Below are positions 35,094-43,592 of a stretch of 64,000 bases of DNA, piece by piece. The notes under the pieces were generated by a model that was not told the DNA's origin, ran no database searches, and was given only the letters and a program-made list of their open reading frames with translations. The DNA comes from Bombella apis (lineage in GTDB: Bacteria > Pseudomonadota > Alphaproteobacteria > Acetobacterales > Acetobacteraceae). Within the stretch, counting starts at the first letter, position 1; every line of letters begins with the position of its first letter. The translations under genes were made by a program, and so were the position numbers. The DNA is taken from positions 18,501 through 82,500 of the forward strand of contig NZ_JAGJTM010000006.1 of assembly GCF_018221685.1 (NCBI RefSeq), in the 5' to 3' direction.

Positions 35094-37187
35094 TCAGCCC
35101 TGTTGCTGCTGGCGGAGAGTCCTGGCTTTTTCTCTGGCAAGATGAACCAGAGCCATGGCCAGACGCTGCTCCAGCTCATCGGGTGAATGGCTGTCTGGCA
35201 TACGGCCTTCCTGGTCACGAAAAGCCTTGATGCGGGGCCAGAGGGCAATGGCCTCCTCAGTCGCCATGGGGTAACGCTGGGCGGTGAAGGCGGTCTTGAT
35301 CTGTGCCAGCAGGGGGGCGTCCATGTCGCGGGAGATGATTTCAAACCGTTCCCGGAAGCAGTTGACGCTGTCGATCAGCTCAATATCGAGTTCTTTTACG
35401 TTGATGAGTCGTTGGACGAGGCTGAGCAACGTGTTGGGGGCGCTGGCCGTCTTGTCTTCCTCTGTGGTCTCTGTGGTGGGAGGGGTGCCCGCCCCGGATG
35501 AAGACCCGCTCCCGTGGGGTGGTGCTGGGGGTGTATCCGTTTCCTGAAGGGTCTGCCGGGCCAGTGTGGAAAGATTGATGCGGGCGGAAAGCTGCTGCCG
35601 GACAGATTCCGTTTCATCCTCTGTCAGATCAGGGTAGCGTTTCTCGATGATGCCGGTCAGCATGGGCTGGTTGAGGACCTCGGGGGCCGTGCCGGGGTTC
35701 AGGGCACGGCTGGACATATGTTGATGGGTGGTGGCGACAAGGTCGTTCATGTCCCTTTCGCAGATGTCACGGGCACGCTGGGTCGGCGGTTCATCAAGGT
35801 TGTGGATGCCAATGGTGACATGCCCCTGTGCATCCGTGCTGACAGGAGCACGGATATCGCCGTCTTCCCGCCTGTAGAACTTGAAATTCGGTGCAAGCAC
35901 CTGTTCCATCAGCAGGGAGCCGGAAATGGCTTTGAGCATGTCATTCACGGCATCCTGCACGATTTGCGTCTCCACCCCCGGCTCGGCAACCAGATTGGTG
36001 AAGACAGCCCGTGTTTTGGCGGGGGCGTCCCGTGTGGCCCGGCCGATGATCTGGACGATCTCCGTGAGGGAGGAACGGTAGCCGATGGTCAGGGCATGTT
36101 CGCACCAGACCCAGTCGAACCCTTCCTTGGCCATGCCGAGGGCGATGATGATGTCCACCTTGGCCCGGTCGGCTTCGTCATCCCGTTTGCCATCTGGCCC
36201 GGTGATGGTTTTGGCAAGGCTGGCCTTGATGAGGTCCCGGTTGGGGCCATCATCCACAAGGTCAGCCACTTTGAGCAGCTGGCCATCAGGCCGGCGGATG
36301 ATGTCGAAGCCGGTTTCCGGGTCCCGTCTTTCAACCGTGCCGATGAGGTCGATGATCTGCCCGACCTCATCATATTTGTCACCAAAGGCCTCGGATGATC
36401 CACGGTGCGGAATATGGATGATGGTCTTGCGTGTGGGGTCCAGAACATCCTTCAGCCCGTTGATGTAGGTGCCTTTATAGAACTCGTAGGAGATGCCCAG
36501 CGTCTTGAGGAACTCATAACCCTCCAGCTGCTCATAATAGCTGTAGGTGATGGGGGTGAAGCGGGTCTCATCCTCCGGGCGGAGAACGGGGATGGAATCC
36601 CCCCGGAAGTAACTGCCCGTCATCGCCATGAGGTGGCAGCGGTCCCGGTTCAGCAGCTCCCTCAGGATAAAGCCGAGGCGGTTATTGTCATCAGCCGAGA
36701 CATGATGAAACTCATCCACGGCGATGAAGCAGGAATCAAAACAGGCCACATCATCCTGTGCGGCAATGGCATCATACCCGAAGCGGAAAGTGGCATGGGT
36801 GCAGACGAGCACCTGTGCCGTGTCATCCTTCATGAAATCCTGAAAAGCCCGCACCTTGCGGGGGGAGCTTTCGTCACTGTCGAGGCAGAGATTCCAGCGG
36901 TCTTCCACCACCCAGTCACATTCAAAACCAGGGAGGGATGTGCTGCGGAAGGAGCCGCCGATGGAGGTTTCCGGCACGCAGATGATGGTCTTTTTCACAT
37001 GCTGGTGGCGCATCTTGTCCAATGCCACGAACATGAGGGCACGGCTTTTCCCGGCGGCAGGCGGGGCCTTGAGGAGGATATGCTGGGCCTGCCGGACATT
37101 ATAGACACGCTCCTGCATGGGGCGCATCCCCTGTGCGTTGGTACCTGCCTTGCTGTGGCCATAGGTCATGGTGAGCATGTTTGCCAT
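35094..37187 (-). CDS. SF2 DEAD/DEAH-box helicase (ResIII-like) of a defence operon
   Basis: 697 residues from an ATG with AGGG 8 nt upstream. Motif I is APPAAGKS (41-48), motif II is VDEFHH (157-162, DExH type), motif III is MTGS, and the second RecA lobe has the QIIGRATRD arginine-finger motif (379-387). After a long acidic, Pro-rich linker, the C-terminus contains a small module IKAFRDQEGRMPDSHSPDELE. The fold fits restriction-type translocases that use ATP to move on DNA. It lies 4 nt after the methyltransferase stop. It probably works between target recognition and cleavage; this is inference from operon structure. Confidence 0.88.
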   Translation of the reverse strand: MANMLTMTYGHSKAGTNAQGMRPMQERVYNVRQAQHILLKAPPAAGKSRALMFVALDKMRHQHVKKTIICVPETSIGGSFRSTSLPGFECDWVVEDRWNLCLDSDESSPRKVRAFQDFMKDDTAQVLVCTHATFRFGYDAIAAQDDVACFDSCFIAVDEFHHVSADDNNRLGFILRELLNRDRCHLMAMTGSYFRGDSIPVLRPEDETRFTPITYSYYEQLEGYEFLKTLGISYEFYKGTYINGLKDVLDPTRKTIIHIPHRGSSEAFGDKYDEVGQIIDLIGTVERRDPETGFDIIRRPDGQLLKVADLVDDGPNRDLIKASLAKTITGPDGKRDDEADRAKVDIIIALGMAKEGFDWVWCEHALTIGYRSSLTEIVQIIGRATRDAPAKTRAVFTNLVAEPGVETQIVQDAVNDMLKAISGSLLMEQVLAPNFKFYRREDGDIRAPVSTDAQGHVTIGIHNLDEPPTQRARDICERDMNDLVATTHQHMSSRALNPGTAPEVLNQPMLTGIIEKRYPDLTEDETESVRQQLSARINLSTLARQTLQETDTPPAPPHGSGSSSGAGTPPTTETTEEDKTASAPNTLLSLVQRLINVKELDIELIDSVNCFRERFEIISRDMDAPLLAQIKTAFTAQRYPMATEEAIALWPRIKAFRDQEGRMPDSHSPDELEQRLAMALVHLAREKARTLRQQQQG

Positions 37188-37191
37188 CGGG

Positions 37192-39942
37192 TCAGCCCTT
37201 TTGATTCTTTGTCGTGGAACGTTTTTTGCGGACGGTCTGTTTCTTTCGGCTTTGTGCCACACGGGCAGCATAACGGCGGAAGAGATGCTCCAGCCGTTGC
37301 GTATCGTTGGTGAAGGGCTGGCCCTTGTTGTACAGCCCCTCCAGCAGGGCATCATTGGCCTGATGGGCCTCCCAGAGATCGGCAGGCATTTTGTCCGGGT
37401 CGTACAGTTCGGCCAGATTTTTGTCGAAGTAGTACGCCCGTACCCGCATGATCGCCCGCCCGGACTGCTTCAGGGCCTCTTTGTCTGCCTCCGTGAGGGC
37501 AGGCACGGGGAAGGTGTGCCAGCCGAGCGTGTTGGAGTAGCGGAAGCGTGTTTCTAGTTTGCCGCAGACTGAGCCGATCCATGCCAGATGAAGGCGGGAA
37601 ACCAGCAGGGCAAAGCACCATTCCGGGGCGTCATAGAGGACGAAGTTGAGGTTGGAGGAAATTGTGTCAGACTTGACCCGTATGGTCGGAAGATAGGGGC
37701 GGCGTTCCGAGCTGACACTGGGAATGAGGTAGGCGTGGTTTTGTGGGGCGTCATGCTCCCTGAACTGCCAAGGCCGGTCCAGCAGTTTCTGGTTGTTGCG
37801 GGCGTCTTTCATGGCAAGACGGGCCGCATATGTAGCCTCTATGCGTTCTGCAATGGGCGGAATCTGCCTTGCCTGTTCCAGCTCTGCATCATCAATCCAG
37901 AGGCAATAACGCTCAAGGTTGTTGATTGCTTCTTTAGACCCCATGAAACGCCGGATGAAGGGCTCAGCCTGTGGGGCCTGTTGCAGGAGCTGGATTTTTT
38001 CTTCTGGTGAGAGGAGGAGATGGCCGTTATCGGTGGGTTGATTGCCTCGTAACATTTCAGGCAGATTGAAAAGGCTTTTGCTGGCTTTTTCAATGTACAC
38101 GTCCGGGGCATCCAGCAGATAGGCATTGATGTTCTGCGCCTGATGCTCTGTCTCCCCGGTGAAGAGCCGTTTTGGTGTTGCGATGGTTTTGGGTTCCGGG
38201 CGGTTTCTCAACCCGACAATGATGCAGATGACAGCGGCATTATGGCTGGCATTGTTGCGCCATTTGAAGGAGGTATGGGCAAAGCTGATTTCTAACGCTT
38301 CCCCCAACAGGTCGGGCCAGAGAGCATTGACGGCCTGCCCCTGGCAGAGCGAGTTGGTGGAGACCAGAGCCGCTTCCGCCTGCCGTCCCTGAATATAACG
38401 GGCGGTTTTGAAGAACCACGCCGCCACATAATCCAGCCCCTTATAGTTTTTCACGGAGCCGGAGAAGGTGATGGCCATATCCTTTTTCTGTTCTGCCTTC
38501 TGGTATGTTGAACCCAGAAAAGGCGGATTGCCGATGATGTACACCAGCTCACCATCCCCCGGTGGCGGGCAGACGGCTTCCCAGTCGAGCCGCAGCGCAT
38601 TGCCGCAGACAATATGGGCGGCCTCCCGCAGTGGCAGGGAGGCAATGGCACGGCCAAAACGCTCTGCAAAGAGAGCATTGGCCTGATATTCCGCAATGAA
38701 CAGTGCCAGCTTGGCCGTTTCTGCAGCAAAATCGGCACATTCTATGCCGTGAAAATTGGCAATCGGGATGGCAGAAAACAGCTCCATTGTGTCATTGCCG
38801 TTCAGCGCCGCCAGCCGTTGCAGGAGGGTCATTTCCAGTTCCCGCAGCTGGCGATAGGCAACGACAAGAAAGTTCCCGGAACCGCAGGCAGGGTCAAAAA
38901 CATGGATATGACCGAGCTTGTGCAGGAGCTTCTGTAGGGCAGCGGGTTTGTCCCAGTCCTTCTGGATATCGCTGCGTAGACCATCCAGAAAAAGGGGGTC
39001 GATGACTTTGCGGATATTGGGGACGGATGTGTAATGCATCCCCAGTTCGGCCCGGATGCCCGTATCCGCCACGGACTGGATCATGGAACCGAAAATGTCG
39101 GGGTTGATGTCCTTCCAGTCCAGCGCACAGGCATCCTTCAGGTAGCGGAAGGCCGTGACATCAAAGGTCGGTATGGCGATGTCCCCAGCAAACAGCCCGC
39201 CATTGACGTATTCCAGCGGGGCCGTCCAGTCTGGCAGGTGGCTGCGTTCGTCCTTTGGCAGGTTCATGGCCTCAAACCCTGCCTGAAGGACCGTATGCAG
39301 GGCCTCACCTTTTTTCCCGCCATAATCCAGTACGAGGCGGCTGAACTGGTCTTTGGGGAAGATGCCGACATCCTCGGAGAACAGGCAGAAGATCAGCCGC
39401 ATCATGAACTGGTTCATGATGTGCGTGTGGCTGGGGTCCTTCCATTCCGGGTTATGCCGGATGAGGGCATCATACAGTCTGGCCAGCTTGCCCGTTGCCT
39501 GCACGTCAACGGGGTTTTCCTCCACGGCACGGTAACGTTCTTTGCCGGCAGCAGGGAGGAAGAAGCCGAAATGTTTGGCCATTTCATTCAGCGGACAATG
39601 GAGGCTCTCCCCGCTGGCAGGATGGAAAGCGGCCAGCATGGTACCGTCCGTCGTGAGGAGGATGGCCGGTTTCGCCTGTTTGTTGCGGGTGGAGGCTTTT
39701 AGCTGGTCCAGAACGGCATCAACCGTCGCCTGTTCCGTCTCTCCGGCTGGGGCAAAATGGAACCGGCGGCTCAGCAGAACCCCGCCGGAGAGGTCGGAAC
39801 GGTTCGTTGCCCCCTTGCGAAGCCTGTCCACGGTTGCTTTTGCGGCATCCGTAGCAAGGGCAAACTCGTAGGGAAATGCGCTGGCATCGTAGGGCTGAGA
39901 GGTGAGGTCCGAGAGAGCATCGTAAATTTCAGTCGGATTCAC
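37192..39942 (-). CDS. MmeI-like adenine-specific DNA methyltransferase
   Basis: 916 residues from a GTG start with a weak AGGG. The methyltransferase core has SAM motif I DPACGSGNFL (350-359), the acidic motif II near GIECADFAAETAKLA, and catalytic motif IV NPPF (472-475), as in N6-adenine enzymes. A target-recognition region follows (FAHTSFKWRNNASHNAAVICIIVGL and on), then a basic C-terminus ending KKRSTTKNQKG. Length and core match the single-chain MmeI family, but I see no D...ExK nuclease motif in the N-terminal 150 residues. The cleavage function may be supplied by the GIY-YIG protein. It is the first gene of the operon. Confidence 0.87.
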   Translation of the reverse strand: MNPTEIYDALSDLTSQPYDASAFPYEFALATDAAKATVDRLRKGATNRSDLSGGVLLSRRFHFAPAGETEQATVDAVLDQLKASTRNKQAKPAILLTTDGTMLAAFHPASGESLHCPLNEMAKHFGFFLPAAGKERYRAVEENPVDVQATGKLARLYDALIRHNPEWKDPSHTHIMNQFMMRLIFCLFSEDVGIFPKDQFSRLVLDYGGKKGEALHTVLQAGFEAMNLPKDERSHLPDWTAPLEYVNGGLFAGDIAIPTFDVTAFRYLKDACALDWKDINPDIFGSMIQSVADTGIRAELGMHYTSVPNIRKVIDPLFLDGLRSDIQKDWDKPAALQKLLHKLGHIHVFDPACGSGNFLVVAYRQLRELEMTLLQRLAALNGNDTMELFSAIPIANFHGIECADFAAETAKLALFIAEYQANALFAERFGRAIASLPLREAAHIVCGNALRLDWEAVCPPPGDGELVYIIGNPPFLGSTYQKAEQKKDMAITFSGSVKNYKGLDYVAAWFFKTARYIQGRQAEAALVSTNSLCQGQAVNALWPDLLGEALEISFAHTSFKWRNNASHNAAVICIIVGLRNRPEPKTIATPKRLFTGETEHQAQNINAYLLDAPDVYIEKASKSLFNLPEMLRGNQPTDNGHLLLSPEEKIQLLQQAPQAEPFIRRFMGSKEAINNLERYCLWIDDAELEQARQIPPIAERIEATYAARLAMKDARNNQKLLDRPWQFREHDAPQNHAYLIPSVSSERRPYLPTIRVKSDTISSNLNFVLYDAPEWCFALLVSRLHLAWIGSVCGKLETRFRYSNTLGWHTFPVPALTEADKEALKQSGRAIMRVRAYYFDKNLAELYDPDKMPADLWEAHQANDALLEGLYNKGQPFTNDTQRLEHLFRRYAARVAQSRKKQTVRKKRSTTKNQKG

Positions 39943-40070
39943 AGCATTAACCCTATATTAAGAATGAGGGATAAGCGGATCACATACCGTCAGTTTTGTC
40001 CAGAGGTGTTGCGGCATGTCATGCTGCCAGAGAGGGCGCTGCTTTCCCTCCCTGACGGCGTGGTGTGCGG

Positions 40071-41330
40071 TTACCCAACCCGGATGAGGATGTGCTTCTT
40101 CTTGCCGGAGGACAGTTTCAGCGTGCCGTCCGTCAGGTCGGCGGGGGTGACGGTCTGGTTCTCATCCTTGATGACGACGTCATTCAGCCGGGCACCACCG
40201 CCACGGATAAGACGGCGTGCCTCGCCCCCGCTGGCGGCCAGGCCTGCCTCTGCAAAGAGCCTGAAGGCAGGCACGCCCTCGGCAAACAGGCTGGCGGGCA
40301 CGGCAACTTCCGGCAGGGCGGCCTGGACGCTGCCCTGCTCGAACACCTTGCGGGCGGTTTCGGCAGCTTCCTCGGCGGCTTCACGGCCGTGGCAGATGGC
40401 CGTGGCCTCGGTGGCCAGAATCTTCTTGGCCTCGTTGATCTCTGCCCCTTCCAGCGTACCGAGGCGTTCACATTCCTCCACGGACAGGTCCGTGAACATC
40501 TTCAGGAAGCGGCCCACGTCGGCATCCTCGGTGTTGCGCCAGAACTGCCAGTAATCGAAGACAGGCCGCCGCTCTTTGCGGACCCACACGGCTCCGTTGG
40601 CGGACTTGCCCATCTTGGCCCCGGAGGAGGTGGTGACAAGCGGCGTTGTCAGCCCGAACAGGCGTGCCCCATCCGTGCGGCGGGCCAGGTCGATGCCGGA
40701 GACGATGTTGCCCCACTGGTCGGACCCGCCCATCTGGAGAATGGCCCCGTGGCGGCGGTACAGCTCCCGGAAGTCGAACGCCTGAAGGATGGAATAGTTG
40801 AATTCAAGGAAAGTCAGTCCCTGTTCCCGGTCCAGCCGCTGCTTCACGCTTTCGAAGGAAAGCATCCGGCTGACGGAGAACTGCACCCCGACATCCTGAA
40901 GCAGGCTGATGTAGGAGAGCCTGTCCAGCCAGTCCGCATTGTTGACGAGACGGCACGCCCCATCCTCAAAATCCAGAAACTGTCCCAGAGAGGCCCGCAG
41001 CCCGGCAAGATTGTGGGTGATGGTCTCGTCCGTCATCAGGGAGCGGGCCTCATCACGGAAGGAGGGATCACCGATCTTTGCCGTGCCGCCGCCAATCAGG
41101 GCGATGGGGTTGTGCCCGTGCTTCTGGAGCAGCCGCAGCATCATGATCGACATGGCATTGCCCACATGCAGGGAGTCTGCCGTGGGGTCAAAACCGATAT
41201 AGGCCGTAACGGGACCTGCCAGCATCAGCTCGTCCAGCGCCTCGAAATCGGTGCACTGGAAGATCATCCCACGGGCTTGGGCTTCCCGCAGGAATGGGCT
41301 TTTAAGTGATGTATCGGTCATGAAGGGCAT
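40071..41330 (-). CDS. tyrS: Tyrosyl-tRNA synthetase
   Basis: The 419-residue class I synthetase has the Rossmann entry YIGFDPTADSLHVGN (HIGH-type motif HVGN), the tyrosine pocket QMGGSDQWGNI, the KMSKS-type motif AKMGKS, and a C-terminal S4 RNA-binding domain (RRLIRGGGARLNDVVIKDEN). It charges tRNA-Tyr. The start could be the ATG at 41330 or at 41321; the ribosome site AGGA is too close to the first and slightly far from the second. No T-box leader is visible. It is the housekeeping gene next to the defence operon. Confidence 0.97.
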   Translation of the reverse strand: MPFMTDTSLKSPFLREAQARGMIFQCTDFEALDELMLAGPVTAYIGFDPTADSLHVGNAMSIMMLRLLQKHGHNPIALIGGGTAKIGDPSFRDEARSLMTDETITHNLAGLRASLGQFLDFEDGACRLVNNADWLDRLSYISLLQDVGVQFSVSRMLSFESVKQRLDREQGLTFLEFNYSILQAFDFRELYRRHGAILQMGGSDQWGNIVSGIDLARRTDGARLFGLTTPLVTTSSGAKMGKSANGAVWVRKERRPVFDYWQFWRNTEDADVGRFLKMFTDLSVEECERLGTLEGAEINEAKKILATEATAICHGREAAEEAAETARKVFEQGSVQAALPEVAVPASLFAEGVPAFRLFAEAGLAASGGEARRLIRGGGARLNDVVIKDENQTVTPADLTDGTLKLSSGKKKHILIRVG

Positions 41331-41366
41331 CTTTCCTGATGGCTGTCCTGTCGGGGCGGAGCGGGC

Positions 41367-42059
41367 TTAGCCCACGGCCTCTGCCGCAGGCTGGATCATG
41401 GCGTCTTCAGGGGCGAAGAGATTCCGCTGGCGGGTCGTCACATGGTCCTCCAGCGCATCGGCAATCAGTTCTGCCTGCTGGGAGAAGATATGATCGGCCT
41501 CGGGGAAAACACGGTAATCCACCGTGACATTCTTCTGCGTGTTCAGCTTGTCCACCAGCTTGCGGATGACAGGCTCGGGGGCCATGCTGTCCTTTCCACC
41601 GGCGATCATCAGGCCGCTGCACGGGCAGGGAGCGAGGAAGTTGAAATCGTAATCGTCAGCCGGAGGAGCGACGCTGATCCAGCCACGGATTTCTGGCCGA
41701 CGCATGAGCAGCTGCATCCCCACGAAGGCACCGAAGGAATAACCGGCGATCCACAGCTCCGAGGAGTTGGGGTTGATCATCTGCATCCAGTCCAGCGCAG
41801 CGGCGGCATCGGAGATTTCCCCGATTCCACCATCATACCGCCCCTGGGAGCGGCCAACCCCACGGGAGTTGTAGCGCAGGACAGAAAAGCCCATGGTCTG
41901 GAAACGGCGGTACATGGTGTAGGCGATGCGGTTGTTCATCGTCCCGCCATGCAGCGGATGTGGATGGATGATCAGGGCGAGAGGGGCGTTGGGGTCTTCA
42001 GAATGATGGTAATGGCCTTCGAGCCGCCCATCCGGGCCGGCAAACATGACTTCAGGCAT
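41367..42059 (-). CDS. Alpha/beta hydrolase (COG2945-like)
   Basis: 230 residues. The oxyanion-side motif IIHPHPLHGGTMNNRIAY near residues 30-47, the nucleophile elbow GYSFGA (Ser), an Asp in AGGKDSMAP and a late His in FPEADHIFSQQ complete the catalytic triad of a serine hydrolase. The H-P-H-P-x-x-G-G-T-M-x-N pattern is characteristic of a widespread family whose substrate I cannot name. It lies 36 nt downstream of tyrS on the opposite-facing order (both minus strand, this gene upstream), so the two may be co-transcribed. Confidence 0.88.
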   Translation of the reverse strand: MPEVMFAGPDGRLEGHYHHSEDPNAPLALIIHPHPLHGGTMNNRIAYTMYRRFQTMGFSVLRYNSRGVGRSQGRYDGGIGEISDAAAALDWMQMINPNSSELWIAGYSFGAFVGMQLLMRRPEIRGWISVAPPADDYDFNFLAPCPCSGLMIAGGKDSMAPEPVIRKLVDKLNTQKNVTVDYRVFPEADHIFSQQAELIADALEDHVTTRQRNLFAPEDAMIQPAAEAVG

Positions 42060-42383
42060 GTGTCTCTCATCTCTTTGTCCACCCCGTTGCCTGCTGAAGG
42101 CCCAGAGCGGTTATGCGAACCGATAATGCCCGGGTCCCTGTCCGGGCCCGGGCATGATTTTACGCCCCGGGCAGAAGGCACGGCCCCAGTCCGGGAAGAA
42201 CATACCGGCGTTGTATATCGGTTCCATCCTCGTGATTTCTACCAAAATCGACTCTTCTGCGCTGGTTTTTTCAAAATGGTAAAGAAGATTGTATCTATCA
42301 TCCTGTTTGGGCAGGGTTTGTCATGGGGCTTGCGGGAAAGGCACTGTCCCGGATGCGCATGAGCGGAGCAGAAGGTTTTTTTC
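42060..42383. other. Intergenic region between hydrolase and cysteine desulfurase
   Basis: This 324-nt divergent gap shows no convincing gene. It holds a GC-rich inverted repeat, TGCCCGGG / CCCGGGCA with a 12-nt loop (42127-42154), and an AT-rich stretch with a possible -10 (TATCAT, 42296) before the desulfurase gene. A partial IscR-like half site (ATCGACT, near 42247) is visible but too weak to call. Confidence 0.5.
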
Positions 42384-43592
42384 ATGGTTCAGGATACAGC
42401 TGTGCAGCAGGGCCCTGTCTATCTCGATGCCAATGCAACCGAACCCCTGCGGCCTGCTGCACGGGCTGTCATGCTGGCCGGGCTGGAGCAGACAGGGAAT
42501 CCGTCTTCTGTCCATGCCGCAGGACGTAGGGCCCGCATCATGCTGGAAGAAGCCCGCCAGACGATGGCCTCCGCTTTTGGCAGGGAGGCTGACTGCTGTG
42601 TGTTCACGTCAGGGGGAACGGAGGCGGATACGCTTGCCCTGCATGGCTTTGGTCGGGCGGAAGGCCGTGCCATTCTCATTGGTACCACCGAGCATGATGC
42701 CATCCGCAAAGCTGCCCCGGAGGCGTCCCTCATTCCGGTTGACGGGCAGGGGGTGATCGACTGCATGGCGCTGGAGGAGATGCTGGCAGCCCATACTCCC
42801 GGAACAGGTGATCGGCCGGGGCCGCTGGTCTGCATCATGGCGGCGAATAATGAGACGGGGGTATACGCTCCCTTGCGGGATGTAGCCTCTCTCTGTCGCC
42901 AGCATGGTGCCTTTCTGCATGTCGATGCCGTACAGGCTGCAGGCCGGATGCAGGAGCGGGACGAGTTCTCACTGGCTCTGAAGGACGGGTCCCTGGCGGG
43001 GGCCAGTCTGGCCCTGTCCGCCCACAAGATGGGTGGTCCCAAGGGGGCCGGTGCCCTGCTGCTGCCGGAGGACAGGCCCCTGGCTCCCCTGCTGCCCGGT
43101 GGCGGGCAGGAACGGGGACGGCGGGGTGGCACACCGGCCCTTGCATCCCACATGGGTATGGCCGCCGCTCTTGAGGAGAGCCGGAAGCAGGACTGGACCC
43201 TCCTGGAGGCGCTGCGGGATGAGCTGGAGGGTGTCATGGTGCAGGCTGGAGCCCTCATCATGGGGCATGGTGTGGCCCGGCTGTCCAATACCATCAGTGC
43301 GGTCCTGCCCGGTGTGGCGGCCCAGATGCAGCTCATGGCGCTGGATATCGAGGGATATTGCGTTTCAGCCGGTTCGGCCTGTTCATCCGGCAAGGTGGCC
43401 CGATCCCATGTGCTGGAGGCCATGGGGCAGGGGGAGGCAGCCGGGCAGGCCATCCGTGTCTCGCTGCCGTGGAATGCCGAAGCTGGAGCTGTCAGGGCAT
43501 TTGGGCAGGTTTATGCTCTCATGGCCCAGCGTTTTGCCGGACGTGGCCTTCTGAAACGCAGCTCTCTCCAGGGAGGTGGCCGTGCAACTTGA
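42384..43592 (+). CDS. Cysteine desulfurase, first of a tandem pair
   Basis: A 402-residue PLP enzyme of the NifS/IscS class: VYLDANATEPLRPAA, TSGGTEADTLAL (phosphate loop), AANNETGVYAPL, the PLP lysine in SAHKMGGPKGAGALL (Lys215) and the catalytic cysteine in SAGSACSSGK (Cys333). It removes sulfur from cysteine as enzyme-bound persulfide. The longer active-site loop with C-S-S-G-K is IscS-like. The next gene encodes a second, diverged copy and overlaps its end by 11 nt. Downstream ferredoxin and MnmA suggest sulfur delivery to Fe-S clusters and tRNA thiolation. Confidence 0.92.
   Translation: MVQDTAVQQGPVYLDANATEPLRPAARAVMLAGLEQTGNPSSVHAAGRRARIMLEEARQTMASAFGREADCCVFTSGGTEADTLALHGFGRAEGRAILIGTTEHDAIRKAAPEASLIPVDGQGVIDCMALEEMLAAHTPGTGDRPGPLVCIMAANNETGVYAPLRDVASLCRQHGAFLHVDAVQAAGRMQERDEFSLALKDGSLAGASLALSAHKMGGPKGAGALLLPEDRPLAPLLPGGGQERGRRGGTPALASHMGMAAALEESRKQDWTLLEALRDELEGVMVQAGALIMGHGVARLSNTISAVLPGVAAQMQLMALDIEGYCVSAGSACSSGKVARSHVLEAMGQGEAAGQAIRVSLPWNAEAGAVRAFGQVYALMAQRFAGRGLLKRSSLQGGGRAT

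Noticed and set aside
33869..39942. BREX or DISARM assignment for the defence operon
   Set aside because: No PglZ, BrxC, BrxA/B, DrmB or phospholipase-D protein is present; only a methyltransferase and a helicase are shared, which is not specific.
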